Source: Yoonia vestfoldensis SKA53 (lineage in GTDB: Bacteria > Pseudomonadota > Alphaproteobacteria > Rhodobacterales > Rhodobacteraceae). Taken from it: DNA of 64,000 bases. Both the position numbers and the translations under genes were made by a program. Within the stretch, counting starts at the first letter, position 1. Every line of letters begins with the position of its first letter. The stretch covers positions 1,319,202 through 1,383,201 of the forward strand of contig NZ_CH672414.1 in NCBI RefSeq assembly GCF_000152785.1. The letters run 5' to 3'. The notes below the pieces were generated by a model. It was not told where the DNA came from and did no database searches. It saw only the letters and a program-made list of their open reading frames with translations. Positions 9,043 to 17,765 of this stretch are shown here, piece by piece.

Positions 9043-9660
9043 TCAGGCGCGGTCCAGCACCCAATCGGCCATGGCGGGCAGCAGCGCATCCACCAGTGCC
9101 TGAAACCCCGCGACGATGGCGGCAGGGCTGTCACCGGCGACAGGCACCGACTGGCTGAACCGGCGCGAGCCGATCACCCGCTGGTCGCGGTCATTCAGCA
9201 CGGTCAGGGTGATATCGATCGCAGCCACAGGCATGCGATCTGCACCAATGGTCACGTCGAACGCATCGACGCGGGTCAACAGCGCGCTGTCTGGCACAGG
9301 CCCGCCTTCCGCTGGTCCGACATAGCCGATCCGGCCCGTGCCAGAGATCGCCCGCACCAAAAGCGACTGCACCACACGGGGCAGTTCAGACGTCCAGCGC
9401 CCATCGGGCAGATAGGTGATCGCAGCCGCATCGGGCCGGACCAAGATCCGGTCCGTGCTGATCGCCGCGGTCGCATCTGGCAAGGCGACCAACAAGGTCC
9501 GCCGCGTCTGGCGCCCTGTCGTGCCGCCGCTGGGCGGGATCAGGTCATAGGTGTCCAGCGCGGTACCCGCCGCATTCAGCGCCGACACGGCACTGCATCC
9601 GCCCAGGGCCATAGCCCCACCGAACATGGCCAGTCTACGTGTCAGTTGGATTGGGGTCAT
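9043..9660 (-). CDS. ABC-type transport auxiliary lipoprotein (PqiC/Mla-associated)
   Basis: 205 residues with a lipoprotein signal peptide: LAMFGGAMALGGCSA, lipidated cysteine at about residue 22. The rest resembles the DUF330/ABC_trans_aux family, with RILVRPDAAAITYLPDGRW and RVIGSRRFSQSVP. In Mla, Pqi and Mce operons such proteins sit at the outer membrane and accept or deliver lipid from the MCE protein. It begins 4 bases after the mlaD stop and closes the operon. Confidence 0.8.
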   Translation of the reverse strand: MTPIQLTRRLAMFGGAMALGGCSAVSALNAAGTALDTYDLIPPSGGTTGRQTRRTLLVALPDATAAISTDRILVRPDAAAITYLPDGRWTSELPRVVQSLLVRAISGTGRIGYVGPAEGGPVPDSALLTRVDAFDVTIGADRMPVAAIDITLTVLNDRDQRVIGSRRFSQSVPVAGDSPAAIVAGFQALVDALLPAMADWVLDRA

Positions 9661-9664
9661 GATG

Positions 9665-11359
9665 TCATCTCCGGTATTCGGGAACGCGGTTGTCGAGGAT
9701 GAAGCCCGCAGGATCGTTTCCGATCCGCCGCGTCAGCGTGTTCAGCGTTGCAACAAGCCCGCGCGCCTCGGTGGCAAGGCGGCTGAGTTCGGTCAAGCCG
9801 CCAGTCGAGAAATCGCTGATCCCCGGCGCCGCTTGGGCGACGGCATCCTGCACCTGCACCATCACTTGATCGGCCCGCGCGATCAAGGCGCGCAGATCGG
9901 CAGCGATGGCCGGCACGTCGGCGGTCACATCCTCGACCGCGGTGCTGATCCGTTCGGCGGAGACGCGCAGATCGGACAGAACCGGCCCAAGGTCGGTCTG
10001 CAACACGTCATTGGCGGTATCAAAGGTTGTCTGCGCCGACCCCAGCGCGCCGTCCACCACGCCCAGCGTGGTATTCAGCGCCGCAAGGGATGTCTGCGCC
10101 TGCGCGATCAGATCGGTGGCGGCGGTCAATGCAGCCTGACCATCATCGGCCAAGGGCGTCAGCCGCCCGGTGAAACCTGTCACATCGGCGGCCACATCCT
10201 CGACCGCGACAGAGGCTGTCTGCACCGCGCGGCGCACATCGGCCACGATCAACGGCAGGTCGGTATTGACCACGGTTTCCACGGTGGCCACGGCGGCGCG
10301 CACTTCGGCGATCAAGGCGGCACCGTCGCCTTCGACCAGCACCTCCAGGCTTTCGGACGCAGTTGTGACGGCGTCAAAAGCAATCGTCGCATCGGCCAGC
10401 GTTGTTTCCAGCTCGACCAAGCGCGCGTTCAGCAGCGCCGCCGTTTCCCCAAACCCGTCCAGCGTCCGGCCCGTGCGGGTCTGAATATCCTGCACCGCCG
10501 CATTCGTTTGCAGCACAGTCTCGGACACCTGCGCAAGGATCATCGGGATCTGCTCACGCAGCAAGTTTTCCGCCAGCGTAAATGCCCCATCCGCACGGTC
10601 CAGCATCGGGCCGGTCGTGTTCAGCACCACATCGGCGGATACAAACGCCTGTTGCACGGCAACCAGCGCGCTGTCGGTGCTGCGCAAGGTGATTTCCACC
10701 GCCTCGCCGATTGTGTCCAGCCGTTCGGTGAACTGGGTGATCTGCGCGGTCGCATCCCGTACCGTGCCGCTGATTTCGGAAAAATCGCTGAGCGCCTGAT
10801 CCAGCCGGCCCGTGGTGCGCGACAGGTTGCGCAGGATATCCGCGACCAACGCCTGATTTTCTGCACCCGCAAAGCCCTGCACCTGCTGCAACAAAAGCCG
10901 CGCCTCGGCCAGAAGGTTCGGCGCATCCTCGACCAGCGCCTGCACCGTGGACCGTTTGGAATCGATGATCGGCAGCCCGCCTGCGAATGTATCGATCGGC
11001 GCAGCCACGCCATCGGTCGCCGAAAGCGAAATAAAGGCGACCCCTGTCACCCCCTGCGATTGCAGCTGCGCGATCGTGGCGGTGCTGACCGGCGTGGCTG
11101 CGTCAACCTGAATGATGGTGAAAACCTTGGACGGATCATCCTCGAAGATGCGCAACCCGATCACAGACCCGACCGCGATCCCGTTATAGGTGACCGCACC
11201 CGCAGCATCCAGCCCGCTGACATCATCAAGCAAGATGCCATACGTCACGTATTGCCGGTCCAGCTGGACCGAGGCGAGCCAGATAAAAAACCCCAGCGTG
11301 CCAAGCATGGCCGCCAGCGTGAAAATCCCGATCAGGATGAAATTGGCACGGGTTTCCAT
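9665..11359 (-). CDS. mlaD: MlaD-like MCE-domain protein, long form
   Basis: 564 residues. An N-terminal membrane anchor (FILIGIFTLAAMLGTLGFFI) is followed by one MCE domain at about residues 40-118 (GILLDDVSGLDAAGAVTYNG, VGSVIGLRI). About 440 residues of Ala/Thr/Val-rich helical sequence follow, with recurring ADV, VEDVTADV and TTLG patterns that suggest a long coiled or tubular helical domain. E. coli MlaD is about 180 residues, so this is a much longer MCE type. The ATG at 11359 overlaps the mlaF stop (TGATG). It would form the periplasmic lipid channel above MlaE and MlaF. Confidence 0.88.
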   Translation of the reverse strand: METRANFILIGIFTLAAMLGTLGFFIWLASVQLDRQYVTYGILLDDVSGLDAAGAVTYNGIAVGSVIGLRIFEDDPSKVFTIIQVDAATPVSTATIAQLQSQGVTGVAFISLSATDGVAAPIDTFAGGLPIIDSKRSTVQALVEDAPNLLAEARLLLQQVQGFAGAENQALVADILRNLSRTTGRLDQALSDFSEISGTVRDATAQITQFTERLDTIGEAVEITLRSTDSALVAVQQAFVSADVVLNTTGPMLDRADGAFTLAENLLREQIPMILAQVSETVLQTNAAVQDIQTRTGRTLDGFGETAALLNARLVELETTLADATIAFDAVTTASESLEVLVEGDGAALIAEVRAAVATVETVVNTDLPLIVADVRRAVQTASVAVEDVAADVTGFTGRLTPLADDGQAALTAATDLIAQAQTSLAALNTTLGVVDGALGSAQTTFDTANDVLQTDLGPVLSDLRVSAERISTAVEDVTADVPAIAADLRALIARADQVMVQVQDAVAQAAPGISDFSTGGLTELSRLATEARGLVATLNTLTRRIGNDPAGFILDNRVPEYRR

Positions 11360-12156
11360 CACTCAGTCTCTTTCGGCTTGGCCACCGGGGTGGCGGCCCT
11401 TGCGCGCGGGCCGTGGAAATATTCATGCACCCAAGGATGATCAAGGGCCAGCATCTCTTGCATCGTGCCGACGGCAAGCACTTTTTTATCGGCCAGCACC
11501 GCGATCCGGTCGCAGATCGCGTGCAGACTGTCCAGATCATGGGTCACCAGAAACACCGTCAGCCCCAGTGATAGCTGCAATTGCTTGATCAAGGTATCGA
11601 AAGCCGCGGCGCCAATCGGGTCAAGCCCCGCCGTCGGTTCATCCAGAAACACAATTTCGGGATCAAGTGCGATGGCGCGGGCAAAACCCGCCCTTTTGCG
11701 CATCCCCCCTGACAATTCAGACGGGTAATTGTCCTGCGCCTTGTTCGGTAGCCCGACCATCCGCACCTTGATGCCCGCCAGCAAGGCGCGCAGATCGTCA
11801 TCAAGGTCCAGTTGTTCGCGCATCGGCGCTTCGACGTTCTGGCGCACGCTCAGCGATGAAAACAGCGCGCCATCCTGAAACATGACACCCCAGCGCCGCC
11901 GCAGCGCGCGGTAATCATCGGCATCGGTGTCGCGCACATTCTGGCCGAACACCTCGATCTGGCCTTCGGCGGGTTTGAGCAGCCCGACGATGGACCGCAA
12001 CAGCACCGATTTGCCGGTCCCCGACCCGCCCACGACGCCGATAATCTCGCCGCGTTTGACATCAAGGTCCAGCCCGTCATGCACCACGGTCGTGCCAAAG
12101 CGCGTCACCAGCCCCCGCACACGGATGATCGGATCAATGTTGGGATCGCTTGGCAT
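11359..12156 (-). CDS. mlaF: MlaF-like lipid transport ATPase
   Basis: 265 residues. Walker A GGSGTGKSVLLRS, signature LSGGMRKRAGFARA, Walker B EIVFLDEPTAG and switch VTHDLD define an ABC ATPase; the GGMRKR signature and ALFSSLSVRQNVEAPMRE are typical of MlaF. It powers phospholipid movement through MlaE. Start ATG 12156 overlaps the mlaE stop (TGATG); a GTG three bases upstream is the alternative. Confidence 0.92.
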   Translation of the reverse strand: MPSDPNIDPIIRVRGLVTRFGTTVVHDGLDLDVKRGEIIGVVGGSGTGKSVLLRSIVGLLKPAEGQIEVFGQNVRDTDADDYRALRRRWGVMFQDGALFSSLSVRQNVEAPMREQLDLDDDLRALLAGIKVRMVGLPNKAQDNYPSELSGGMRKRAGFARAIALDPEIVFLDEPTAGLDPIGAAAFDTLIKQLQLSLGLTVFLVTHDLDSLHAICDRIAVLADKKVLAVGTMQEMLALDHPWVHEYFHGPRARAATPVAKPKETE

Positions 12157-13298
12157 CACACCCCCACAATCGCGAAAAAGATCGAAAACAGCGCATCCGC
12201 CACGATCACCATGAAAATCGCCATGACCACTGATGCAGATGTCTGCCGCCCCAGGCTTTCGGCGTCGCCGCCCACCTTCATGCCTTGGTAACAGCCGATG
12301 ATCCCGATGATGAGCGCAAAGACCGGCGCCTTGATCATGCCGACATTGAAGTGCCAGACATCGGTATTGCTGACCAAGCGTGCCTGAAACACCGCGGGCG
12401 ACACGTCAAGTTCGATCCACGACATCAACGCGCCACCAAACAGCCCCGATACATTGGCGATCAGCCCCAGCGCGGGCAACATCAGCACCAGCGCCAAAAC
12501 GCGCGGCACAACCAGAATCGCGACCGGATCAAGCCCGAGCGTGCGCATGGCGTCGATTTCCTCGCGCATTTTCATTGACCCGATGGCGGCGGTAAAGGCC
12601 GACCCCGACCGCCCCGCCACAATGATCGCGGTCAGCAGGATGCCCAATTCGCGCAGGATCGAAATGGCGATCAGGTCTACCACGAACACCTCGGCCCCGA
12701 ACTGGCGCAATTGCGCAGAACCCTGGAACGCCAGCACGACCCCGATCAAAAACGCCATCAGCGCCACAATCGGCACAGCCTGCAGGCCGACCTGCTGGCA
12801 ATGATGCACGACAGAGGTCAGCCGCAATGCGCGCGGATGCCGGATTACCCGCGCCATGGCGGCGATGACCTGGCCAAGAAACGACAGCATCTCCAGTGCG
12901 TGACTGCCCGCCAGCGCAACACGGCGCCCCAGCGTTTCAAAATGGTCCACCAGCCGCACCGCCGGCTTTGCGCCTGCAGCTTTCGGTGGCAGGTTGGTGC
13001 GCACGGCTTCGATCAGCAGGGTCTGCGCATCACTGGCCCCGGTGATCACCGACGCCGCACCGGCAGATGTCCGGCCTGCGAGATCCAGCAAGAACCACGC
13101 ACCAGCCGTATCCATATGCGACAGCTGCGCGATATCGACCACCTCGGCCCGTGATGCCTGCTGCGCGATGACGTCGCGGTCCAGATGCTCAAAGCTGTCG
13201 ATTGTCAGCCGCCCCTGCACCGACAGCCGCGCGCCATCGCTGTCAAAGCGGACTTGGCCGGACATATCCGGTGCGGTTTGCAATCGGGTGGCGGACAT
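12156..13298 (-). CDS. mlaE: MlaE-family permease with fused STAS domain
   Basis: 380 residues. Residues 15-110 form a STAS-like domain (VDIAQLSHMDTAGAWFLLDL), which is a separate protein (MlaB) in E. coli. Residues 120-380 are the MlaE permease with VGLQAVPIVALMAFLIGVVL, LRELGILLTAIIVAGRSGSA and MRTLGLDPVAILVVPR. The fused protein would supply both permease and MlaB functions. An AAGGA ribosome-binding site lies just before ATG 13298. First gene of the operon. Confidence 0.93.
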   Translation of the reverse strand: MSATRLQTAPDMSGQVRFDSDGARLSVQGRLTIDSFEHLDRDVIAQQASRAEVVDIAQLSHMDTAGAWFLLDLAGRTSAGAASVITGASDAQTLLIEAVRTNLPPKAAGAKPAVRLVDHFETLGRRVALAGSHALEMLSFLGQVIAAMARVIRHPRALRLTSVVHHCQQVGLQAVPIVALMAFLIGVVLAFQGSAQLRQFGAEVFVVDLIAISILRELGILLTAIIVAGRSGSAFTAAIGSMKMREEIDAMRTLGLDPVAILVVPRVLALVLMLPALGLIANVSGLFGGALMSWIELDVSPAVFQARLVSNTDVWHFNVGMIKAPVFALIIGIIGCYQGMKVGGDAESLGRQTSASVVMAIFMVIVADALFSIFFAIVGV

Positions 13299-13472
13299 GT
13301 TTTCCTTGGATCACGGGGCGGGCGGCACTGCCCTTGGGTCGCATATCGCCACGAGCTGGGCAAGCGCGGGCTGCACTGCTGGTTGATTTGCGTCAAGGCA
13401 GCATCCCCGCCGATCTGCGATGCATAAAGAACGTGCGATAGTGTCGCGCGCTGCAACATAAAGGAAATCACC

Positions 13473-14324
13473 ATGGACCGTTTGACAGCCCTGATCGTCG
13501 TCGATGCCACCTGTTCCGACGACCGCATCCGCCATTATATCACCAGCCTGCCCGCAGATGGCGTGCATCTGTCGGTGCTGGTGGTCGGTGCCGCCCCGTC
13601 CCTGCCGATGTGGGCCTATGGGTCCGCGCCTTACGGGCCGATCATCTTTCCCGAAAACTGGCACGAAACCTATCAGGCCGGCGGCAGCGAAGTCGCTGAT
13701 CGCGCCGATGTGATCGAAAAACTGTTGCAGACGGCGGGTGTCGCCGGTGATGTCACGTCTGCCTATGGCGAAGCCTCGGTGTTGGATGACCAGATCGCGG
13801 CCCGCGCGGCGCTGTGCGATGTCGTGCTGATCGATCCGGCGCTGGCAGATGCAAGCCTGACATTCCAGCAAGCGCTGGAAGGGGTGCTGTTCAAAACGCC
13901 GGTTGCTGTCGCGCTGAACGCGGCGGGGGTCGATCGGGTGCTGCAGGCCAAGCACCCGATGCTGGCGTGGGACGGCAGCCTGCCTGCGCTGCGCGCATTG
14001 CACCGCGCCTTGCCGATCCTGCGGCAGGCCGCACAGGTCACCATCCTTGTCGTTGATCCCAACCCACATGGACCCGAAGGCCAGAACCCCGGCAGCGATG
14101 TCGCCACTTGGCTGACGCGGCATGGCTGCACCGTCACCTTGCAACAATCGCCCAGCGCGGGGCAGGATACCGGCAGCTGCATTCTGGCCCGCGCGGGTGA
14201 AATCGGCGCAGACCTGATCGTGATGGGCGCCTATGTCCATTCGCGCGCGCGCCAGCGTATTCTGGGTGGCACCACGCAGATCGTGATCAGCCAGACAGAT
14301 CACGCCGTCCTGCTGTCGCATTGA
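13473..14324 (+). CDS. Tandem universal stress (UspA) protein
   Basis: 283 residues made of two weak UspA halves. The C-terminal half ends LARAGEIGADLIVMGAYVHSR followed by RILGGTTQIVISQ, the usual UspA nucleotide-binding tail. The N-terminal half (residues 1-140) is divergent and lacks a clear G-x2-G-x9-GS motif. Such proteins act in the cytoplasm in stress survival. An AAAGGAAATCACC ribosome-binding region precedes the ATG. Transcribed divergently from the mla operon across 174 bases. Confidence 0.83.
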   Translation: MDRLTALIVVDATCSDDRIRHYITSLPADGVHLSVLVVGAAPSLPMWAYGSAPYGPIIFPENWHETYQAGGSEVADRADVIEKLLQTAGVAGDVTSAYGEASVLDDQIAARAALCDVVLIDPALADASLTFQQALEGVLFKTPVAVALNAAGVDRVLQAKHPMLAWDGSLPALRALHRALPILRQAAQVTILVVDPNPHGPEGQNPGSDVATWLTRHGCTVTLQQSPSAGQDTGSCILARAGEIGADLIVMGAYVHSRARQRILGGTTQIVISQTDHAVLLSH

Positions 14325-14369
14325 GCGGGCAGCGCCGGGTCTTGGCGTCCGGCGCTGGTCCTTGGCAGG

Positions 14370-14696
14370 TCAGTCAGCGACGGGGTGCTGTTCTGCCGCC
14401 ATTTTGCCGGTGATCGTGATCAGCTTGCCGGTTTCGGCCTGATACTGGTTAATCGCTTTTTGGATGAACGCGGCCTGCACATGCTGGGCCTCGGCCAGCG
14501 ATTTGCAACGCAACAGGGCCTGCTGCAAGTCAAGATCTTCTTTGAAACGGGCCGTGACGAAGGTCGCAAGCGCGGTGCTGACCTGTGTCATGATCGCGAT
14601 CCATGCGGGGTGCATCCAGGTTGCGGCAGGTGCCACGGCTGCCAGCGTGTCCAGCACGTCGGGCGCAAATCCGTCTTTGTTGGTGTCTTTGGTCAT
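14370..14696 (-). CDS. Phasin-family protein
   Basis: 108 residues, helical, ending in CKSLAEAQHVQAAFIQKAIN followed by QYQAETGKLITITGKMA, the phasin_2 pattern. Phasins coat polyhydroxyalkanoate granules; no PHA synthase is visible in the window. A strong AAGGAGGACC ribosome-binding site precedes the ATG. Converges on the universal stress gene, 45 bases apart. Confidence 0.75.
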   Translation of the reverse strand: MTKDTNKDGFAPDVLDTLAAVAPAATWMHPAWIAIMTQVSTALATFVTARFKEDLDLQQALLRCKSLAEAQHVQAAFIQKAINQYQAETGKLITITGKMAAEQHPVAD

Positions 14697-14769
14697 CGCG
14701 GGTCCTCCTTGGCGGTTGGGATGCGCGATGATGCCATGTATCGCGCGCCCTGCCCTTGACCTGCGTCAA

Positions 14770-15495
14770 TCAGGAGGCGCGGGTGATCAGCACATCACCC
14801 CAGATCGGCAGATGGTCCGAGGCACGCAGGCTTTGCCGTGTCTGCACGACGCCACCATCGGTCAGCGTCAGGCCACGGCCCAGCGCGATCCGGTCCAATG
14901 CGGCCATCGGCATGGCGGCATGAAACGATTTGCCCGGCGCATGGACGGTAAAGTCGGCGCGCAACGGGTCCAACCCGCGCGTGGCCGACCATTCGTTGAA
15001 ATCCCCCAAAACCGCCGTGGGCCGCCCGTCAGGGGCGACCGCGGCGCTGATCGCGGCCAGCTGGCGCTGGCGATGAAACCGGGTCAGGCCCAGATGGGTG
15101 GCGATCACGCTGAACGGCCCACCTGCATCCATGTCGATGCGCAAGGCCCCGCGCGGTTCCAACCCCGGCAGAATCAGGCGTTTGACATCCGTCACAAGAC
15201 TGCCGCGCCGGACCAGCACCGCATTGCCGTGCCAGCCCAGACTGTCGCCCTGCGTGGTGACCGGAACCAGATCGTAATCCGTGTGTTGCCTGATCATATC
15301 AGGCGACAAGGCCCCGGGCCTCCCACGCCATCTGAAATCCGCCTCTTGCAAGGCGATGACATCGGCGTCGAGGCCCGCCAGAATATCTACGATCCGGCCC
15401 GGATCATAGCGCCCATCAACGCCTTTGGCCTTGCGGATGTTATAAGATGCCAGCCGCAAGGGGCGTGACTTGTGAGTGACGGGTAACATACCCAT
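14770..15495 (-). CDS. Endonuclease/exonuclease/phosphatase-family protein
   Basis: About 241 residues. Conserved EEP motifs are ASYNIRKAKG, ALQEADF, ATHLGLTRFH, GDFNEW and SDHLPIWGDV, giving the metal-binding Asn and Glu, catalytic Asp-Asn and terminal Asp-His. The substrate (DNA, RNA, phosphoinositide or lipid headgroup) cannot be told. The frame opens upstream to 15543, but that would overlap the divergent membrane-protein gene; ATG 15495 or 15489 is more likely and neither has a strong ribosome-binding site. Confidence 0.82.
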   Translation of the reverse strand: MGMLPVTHKSRPLRLASYNIRKAKGVDGRYDPGRIVDILAGLDADVIALQEADFRWRGRPGALSPDMIRQHTDYDLVPVTTQGDSLGWHGNAVLVRRGSLVTDVKRLILPGLEPRGALRIDMDAGGPFSVIATHLGLTRFHRQRQLAAISAAVAPDGRPTAVLGDFNEWSATRGLDPLRADFTVHAPGKSFHAAMPMAALDRIALGRGLTLTDGGVVQTRQSLRASDHLPIWGDVLITRAS

Positions 15496-15534
15496 GATAT
15501 AGGCACGCCCTGCGCGGATGAAAGAGACAGCAAA

Positions 15535-16197
15535 ATGACCCAAGCGTCAGAGCATAACAACACACGCATGCGGCTGATGGCCCCGATCTGGGTCGCGCTG
15601 GCGCTGGCCGCGGTCTGGGCGGCATCGCAAGGCTGGTGGCCGCTGGCGGCGATGTCGACGCTGGCATTTTTCCTGTCGATGGCGCCGATCCTGCTGGCGT
15701 CGCAGTACAATATCGCGCTGCCGCTGCCGTTTCTGGTCGCCACGGTTGCTTTTATCATCGCCTCGCTGATCTTTGGCGAGGTTTTCGACATCTATTACCG
15801 GATTTGGTGGTGGGATATGGCGCTGCATGGGTCGTCCGCAGTGGCGCTGGGGATGATCGGCTTTTTGTTCATCTATATGCTGTTCGCCGGTGACAGGTTC
15901 GCCGCGCCGCCCGGTGCCATCGCCTTTTTGTCCTTTACCTTTGCGCTAAGCATCGGTGCGGTCTGGGAGATTTTCGAATATGGGATGGACCAATTATTTG
16001 GCATGAGCATGCAGAAAAGCGTCGATGACACGATGATTGACCTCATCACCGATGCCATCGGCGCGGTGATGAGCGCGCTGGCGGGCTATGCCTATCTCAA
16101 AGGGCGGTCAGCCGGCGTATTGGGGCGGCTGATCCGCGATTTTATCAAGCTGAACAGGCATCTTTATGCAAAAGGCCGGTCGCGCAACGACAAATAG
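15535..16197 (+). CDS. DUF2238/YjdF-like integral membrane protein
   Basis: 220 residues with about six hydrophobic helices. The motif YRIWWWDMALHGSSAVALG, then SIGAVWEIFEYGMDQLFG and DDTMIDLITDAIGAVMSA, with conserved acidic and His residues inside membrane segments, is typical of the YjdF/DUF2238 family. Function is unknown. An AAAGAGA ribosome-binding site lies nine bases before the ATG. Confidence 0.8.
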   Translation: MTQASEHNNTRMRLMAPIWVALALAAVWAASQGWWPLAAMSTLAFFLSMAPILLASQYNIALPLPFLVATVAFIIASLIFGEVFDIYYRIWWWDMALHGSSAVALGMIGFLFIYMLFAGDRFAAPPGAIAFLSFTFALSIGAVWEIFEYGMDQLFGMSMQKSVDDTMIDLITDAIGAVMSALAGYAYLKGRSAGVLGRLIRDFIKLNRHLYAKGRSRNDK

Positions 16198-16206
16198 ACC
16201 CTTGCG

Positions 16207-16968
16207 CTAGATGTTGCTGCGATCCGCCCATCCTGCAAAGGTTTTTTCCAGCGCGACCACGATATAATACAGCAAGATCCCCAACAGCGCCAAGGCGATC
16301 AGCACAGCAAACATCAACGGATAGTCCGAATTGGTCTTGCCGCTGTCGAACAGCGCCCCCAGACCGCGCCCATGCGGCGACACGATTTCCATCAAATTGG
16401 TGCCAATAAAGGCCAGTGTGACCGATACTTTCAACGCGCCAAAGAATTCGGGCAGCGTCTTGGGCAGCGCAATTTTCCAGAAAATCGTCGATTGCGATGC
16501 ACCCAAGGACCGCAGGATATCGCGGTATTCGGGTTCCAGCGTGGACAGCCCGATCGAGACCGACACCGCGATCGGGAAGAAACTGATCATGAAGGCGATC
16601 AGCACCGTGTTGAAATCGTGCCAGCCCACGAACATCAGCGCCACGATCGGCACCACAGTCGCCTTTGGCACCGCGTTGAAACCGACCAACAGCGGATAAA
16701 GCGCATCGCGCATGGTGCGTGAAAAGCCCATGACCATGCCCAGCGCCGTGCCGAACACGACCGCCAGCAACAACCCCGCCACCGTACGCCACAGGGTCTG
16801 CCAGCCCATCGTCAGGAACAATTCCCAATATTTGGCATAGGCGGGGGGCAGATCGCTGGGCGCGGCCATCTTGAACGTGGGCCAGCCCATGACCCAGACC
16901 AAAGCTTCCCATGCTGCCAAAAAGATCAGCAGCGCCGCGACCGGCACATAGACCTGCCGCGCGGTCAT
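16207..16968 (-). CDS. NitT/TauT-type ABC transporter permease
   Basis: 253 residues with six predicted transmembrane helices and the coupling motif of SsuC/TauC-like permeases (EYRDILRSLGASQSTIFWKI, LPKTLPEFFGALKVS). It pairs with the ATPase whose stop it overlaps (ATGA). Substrate unknown: the family imports sulfonates, nitrate, thiamine precursors and similar small molecules. Confidence 0.88.
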   Translation of the reverse strand: MTARQVYVPVAALLIFLAAWEALVWVMGWPTFKMAAPSDLPPAYAKYWELFLTMGWQTLWRTVAGLLLAVVFGTALGMVMGFSRTMRDALYPLLVGFNAVPKATVVPIVALMFVGWHDFNTVLIAFMISFFPIAVSVSIGLSTLEPEYRDILRSLGASQSTIFWKIALPKTLPEFFGALKVSVTLAFIGTNLMEIVSPHGRGLGALFDSGKTNSDYPLMFAVLIALALLGILLYYIVVALEKTFAGWADRSNI

Positions 16969-17765
16969 GCCGATGCCTCGGCGGGGACGCGGCCTTGGGC
17001 GACCTCGATCTGGTGGCGCAGGGTGTTGAGCATGGTTGCAGCCTCGGGGGTATAAAGGTGGTCCAGCGTGCGCAGGCCGGTATCGGGGATATCCAGCACA
17101 TATTGCGTGCGTGCAGGCCGGCCCGACAAGACCACGACCTGATCGGCCAGAAAGATGGATTCGCGCAGATCATGGGTGATCAGCACGCCGGTAAAGGGTT
17201 CTTCGGCCTTCACGCGGTGCATGATCTGCCACAGGTCTTCGCGGGTAAAAGCATCGAGCGCGCCGAAAGGTTCGTCCAGGATCAGCACCTCTGGCGCATG
17301 GATCAGCGCACGGCACAGCGACGCGCGCTGTTTCATGCCGCCGGACAATTCGGACGGGCGCTTGTTTTCGAACCCTTCCAGACCCACCAACGCCAGCAAT
17401 TTGCGCGCGCGGTCTTCGCCCTGCGCGCGGCTCAGCTTGGTTGGCACGATTTCCAGCGGCAGCAGCACGTTTTGCAGGATCGTGCGCCATTCCAACAGCA
17501 CGGGATTCTGGAACGCCATGCCAACATTCGACCGCGGGGCGGTGATGCGGGTGCCATGCACCCGCACCTCGCCCTGATCGGGGATCAAAAGGCCTGCGAT
17601 CAGCCGCGTCAGGGTGGATTTCCCACAGCCCGACGGGCCAACAACGGCGACAAAGCCCCCTTCCGGCACGGACAATTCAAGCCCGTCCAGCACCGGCAAA
17701 GGGCCAGAGGCGGTGCGATACGCATGCCGCACCCCCGTGATGTCAATCAGGTTATCCAAGGTCAT
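16965..17765 (-). CDS. NitT/TauT-type ABC transporter ATP-binding protein
   Basis: 266 residues. Walker A GPSGCGKSTLTR, signature LSGGMKQRASLCRA, Walker B VLILDEPFGALD and switch ITHDLRE place it with SsuB/TauB-like ATPases. The start overlaps the stop of the binding-protein gene (ATGA), so all three genes are translationally coupled. Confidence 0.9.
   Translation of the reverse strand: MTLDNLIDITGVRHAYRTASGPLPVLDGLELSVPEGGFVAVVGPSGCGKSTLTRLIAGLLIPDQGEVRVHGTRITAPRSNVGMAFQNPVLLEWRTILQNVLLPLEIVPTKLSRAQGEDRARKLLALVGLEGFENKRPSELSGGMKQRASLCRALIHAPEVLILDEPFGALDAFTREDLWQIMHRVKAEEPFTGVLITHDLRESIFLADQVVVLSGRPARTQYVLDIPDTGLRTLDHLYTPEAATMLNTLRHQIEVAQGRVPAEASA

Noticed and set aside
9551..11440. 629-codon plus-strand reading frame
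   Set aside because: It is the antisense shadow of mlaD and part of its neighbours; Gln/His/Arg-rich composition typical of an antisense frame in GC-rich DNA.
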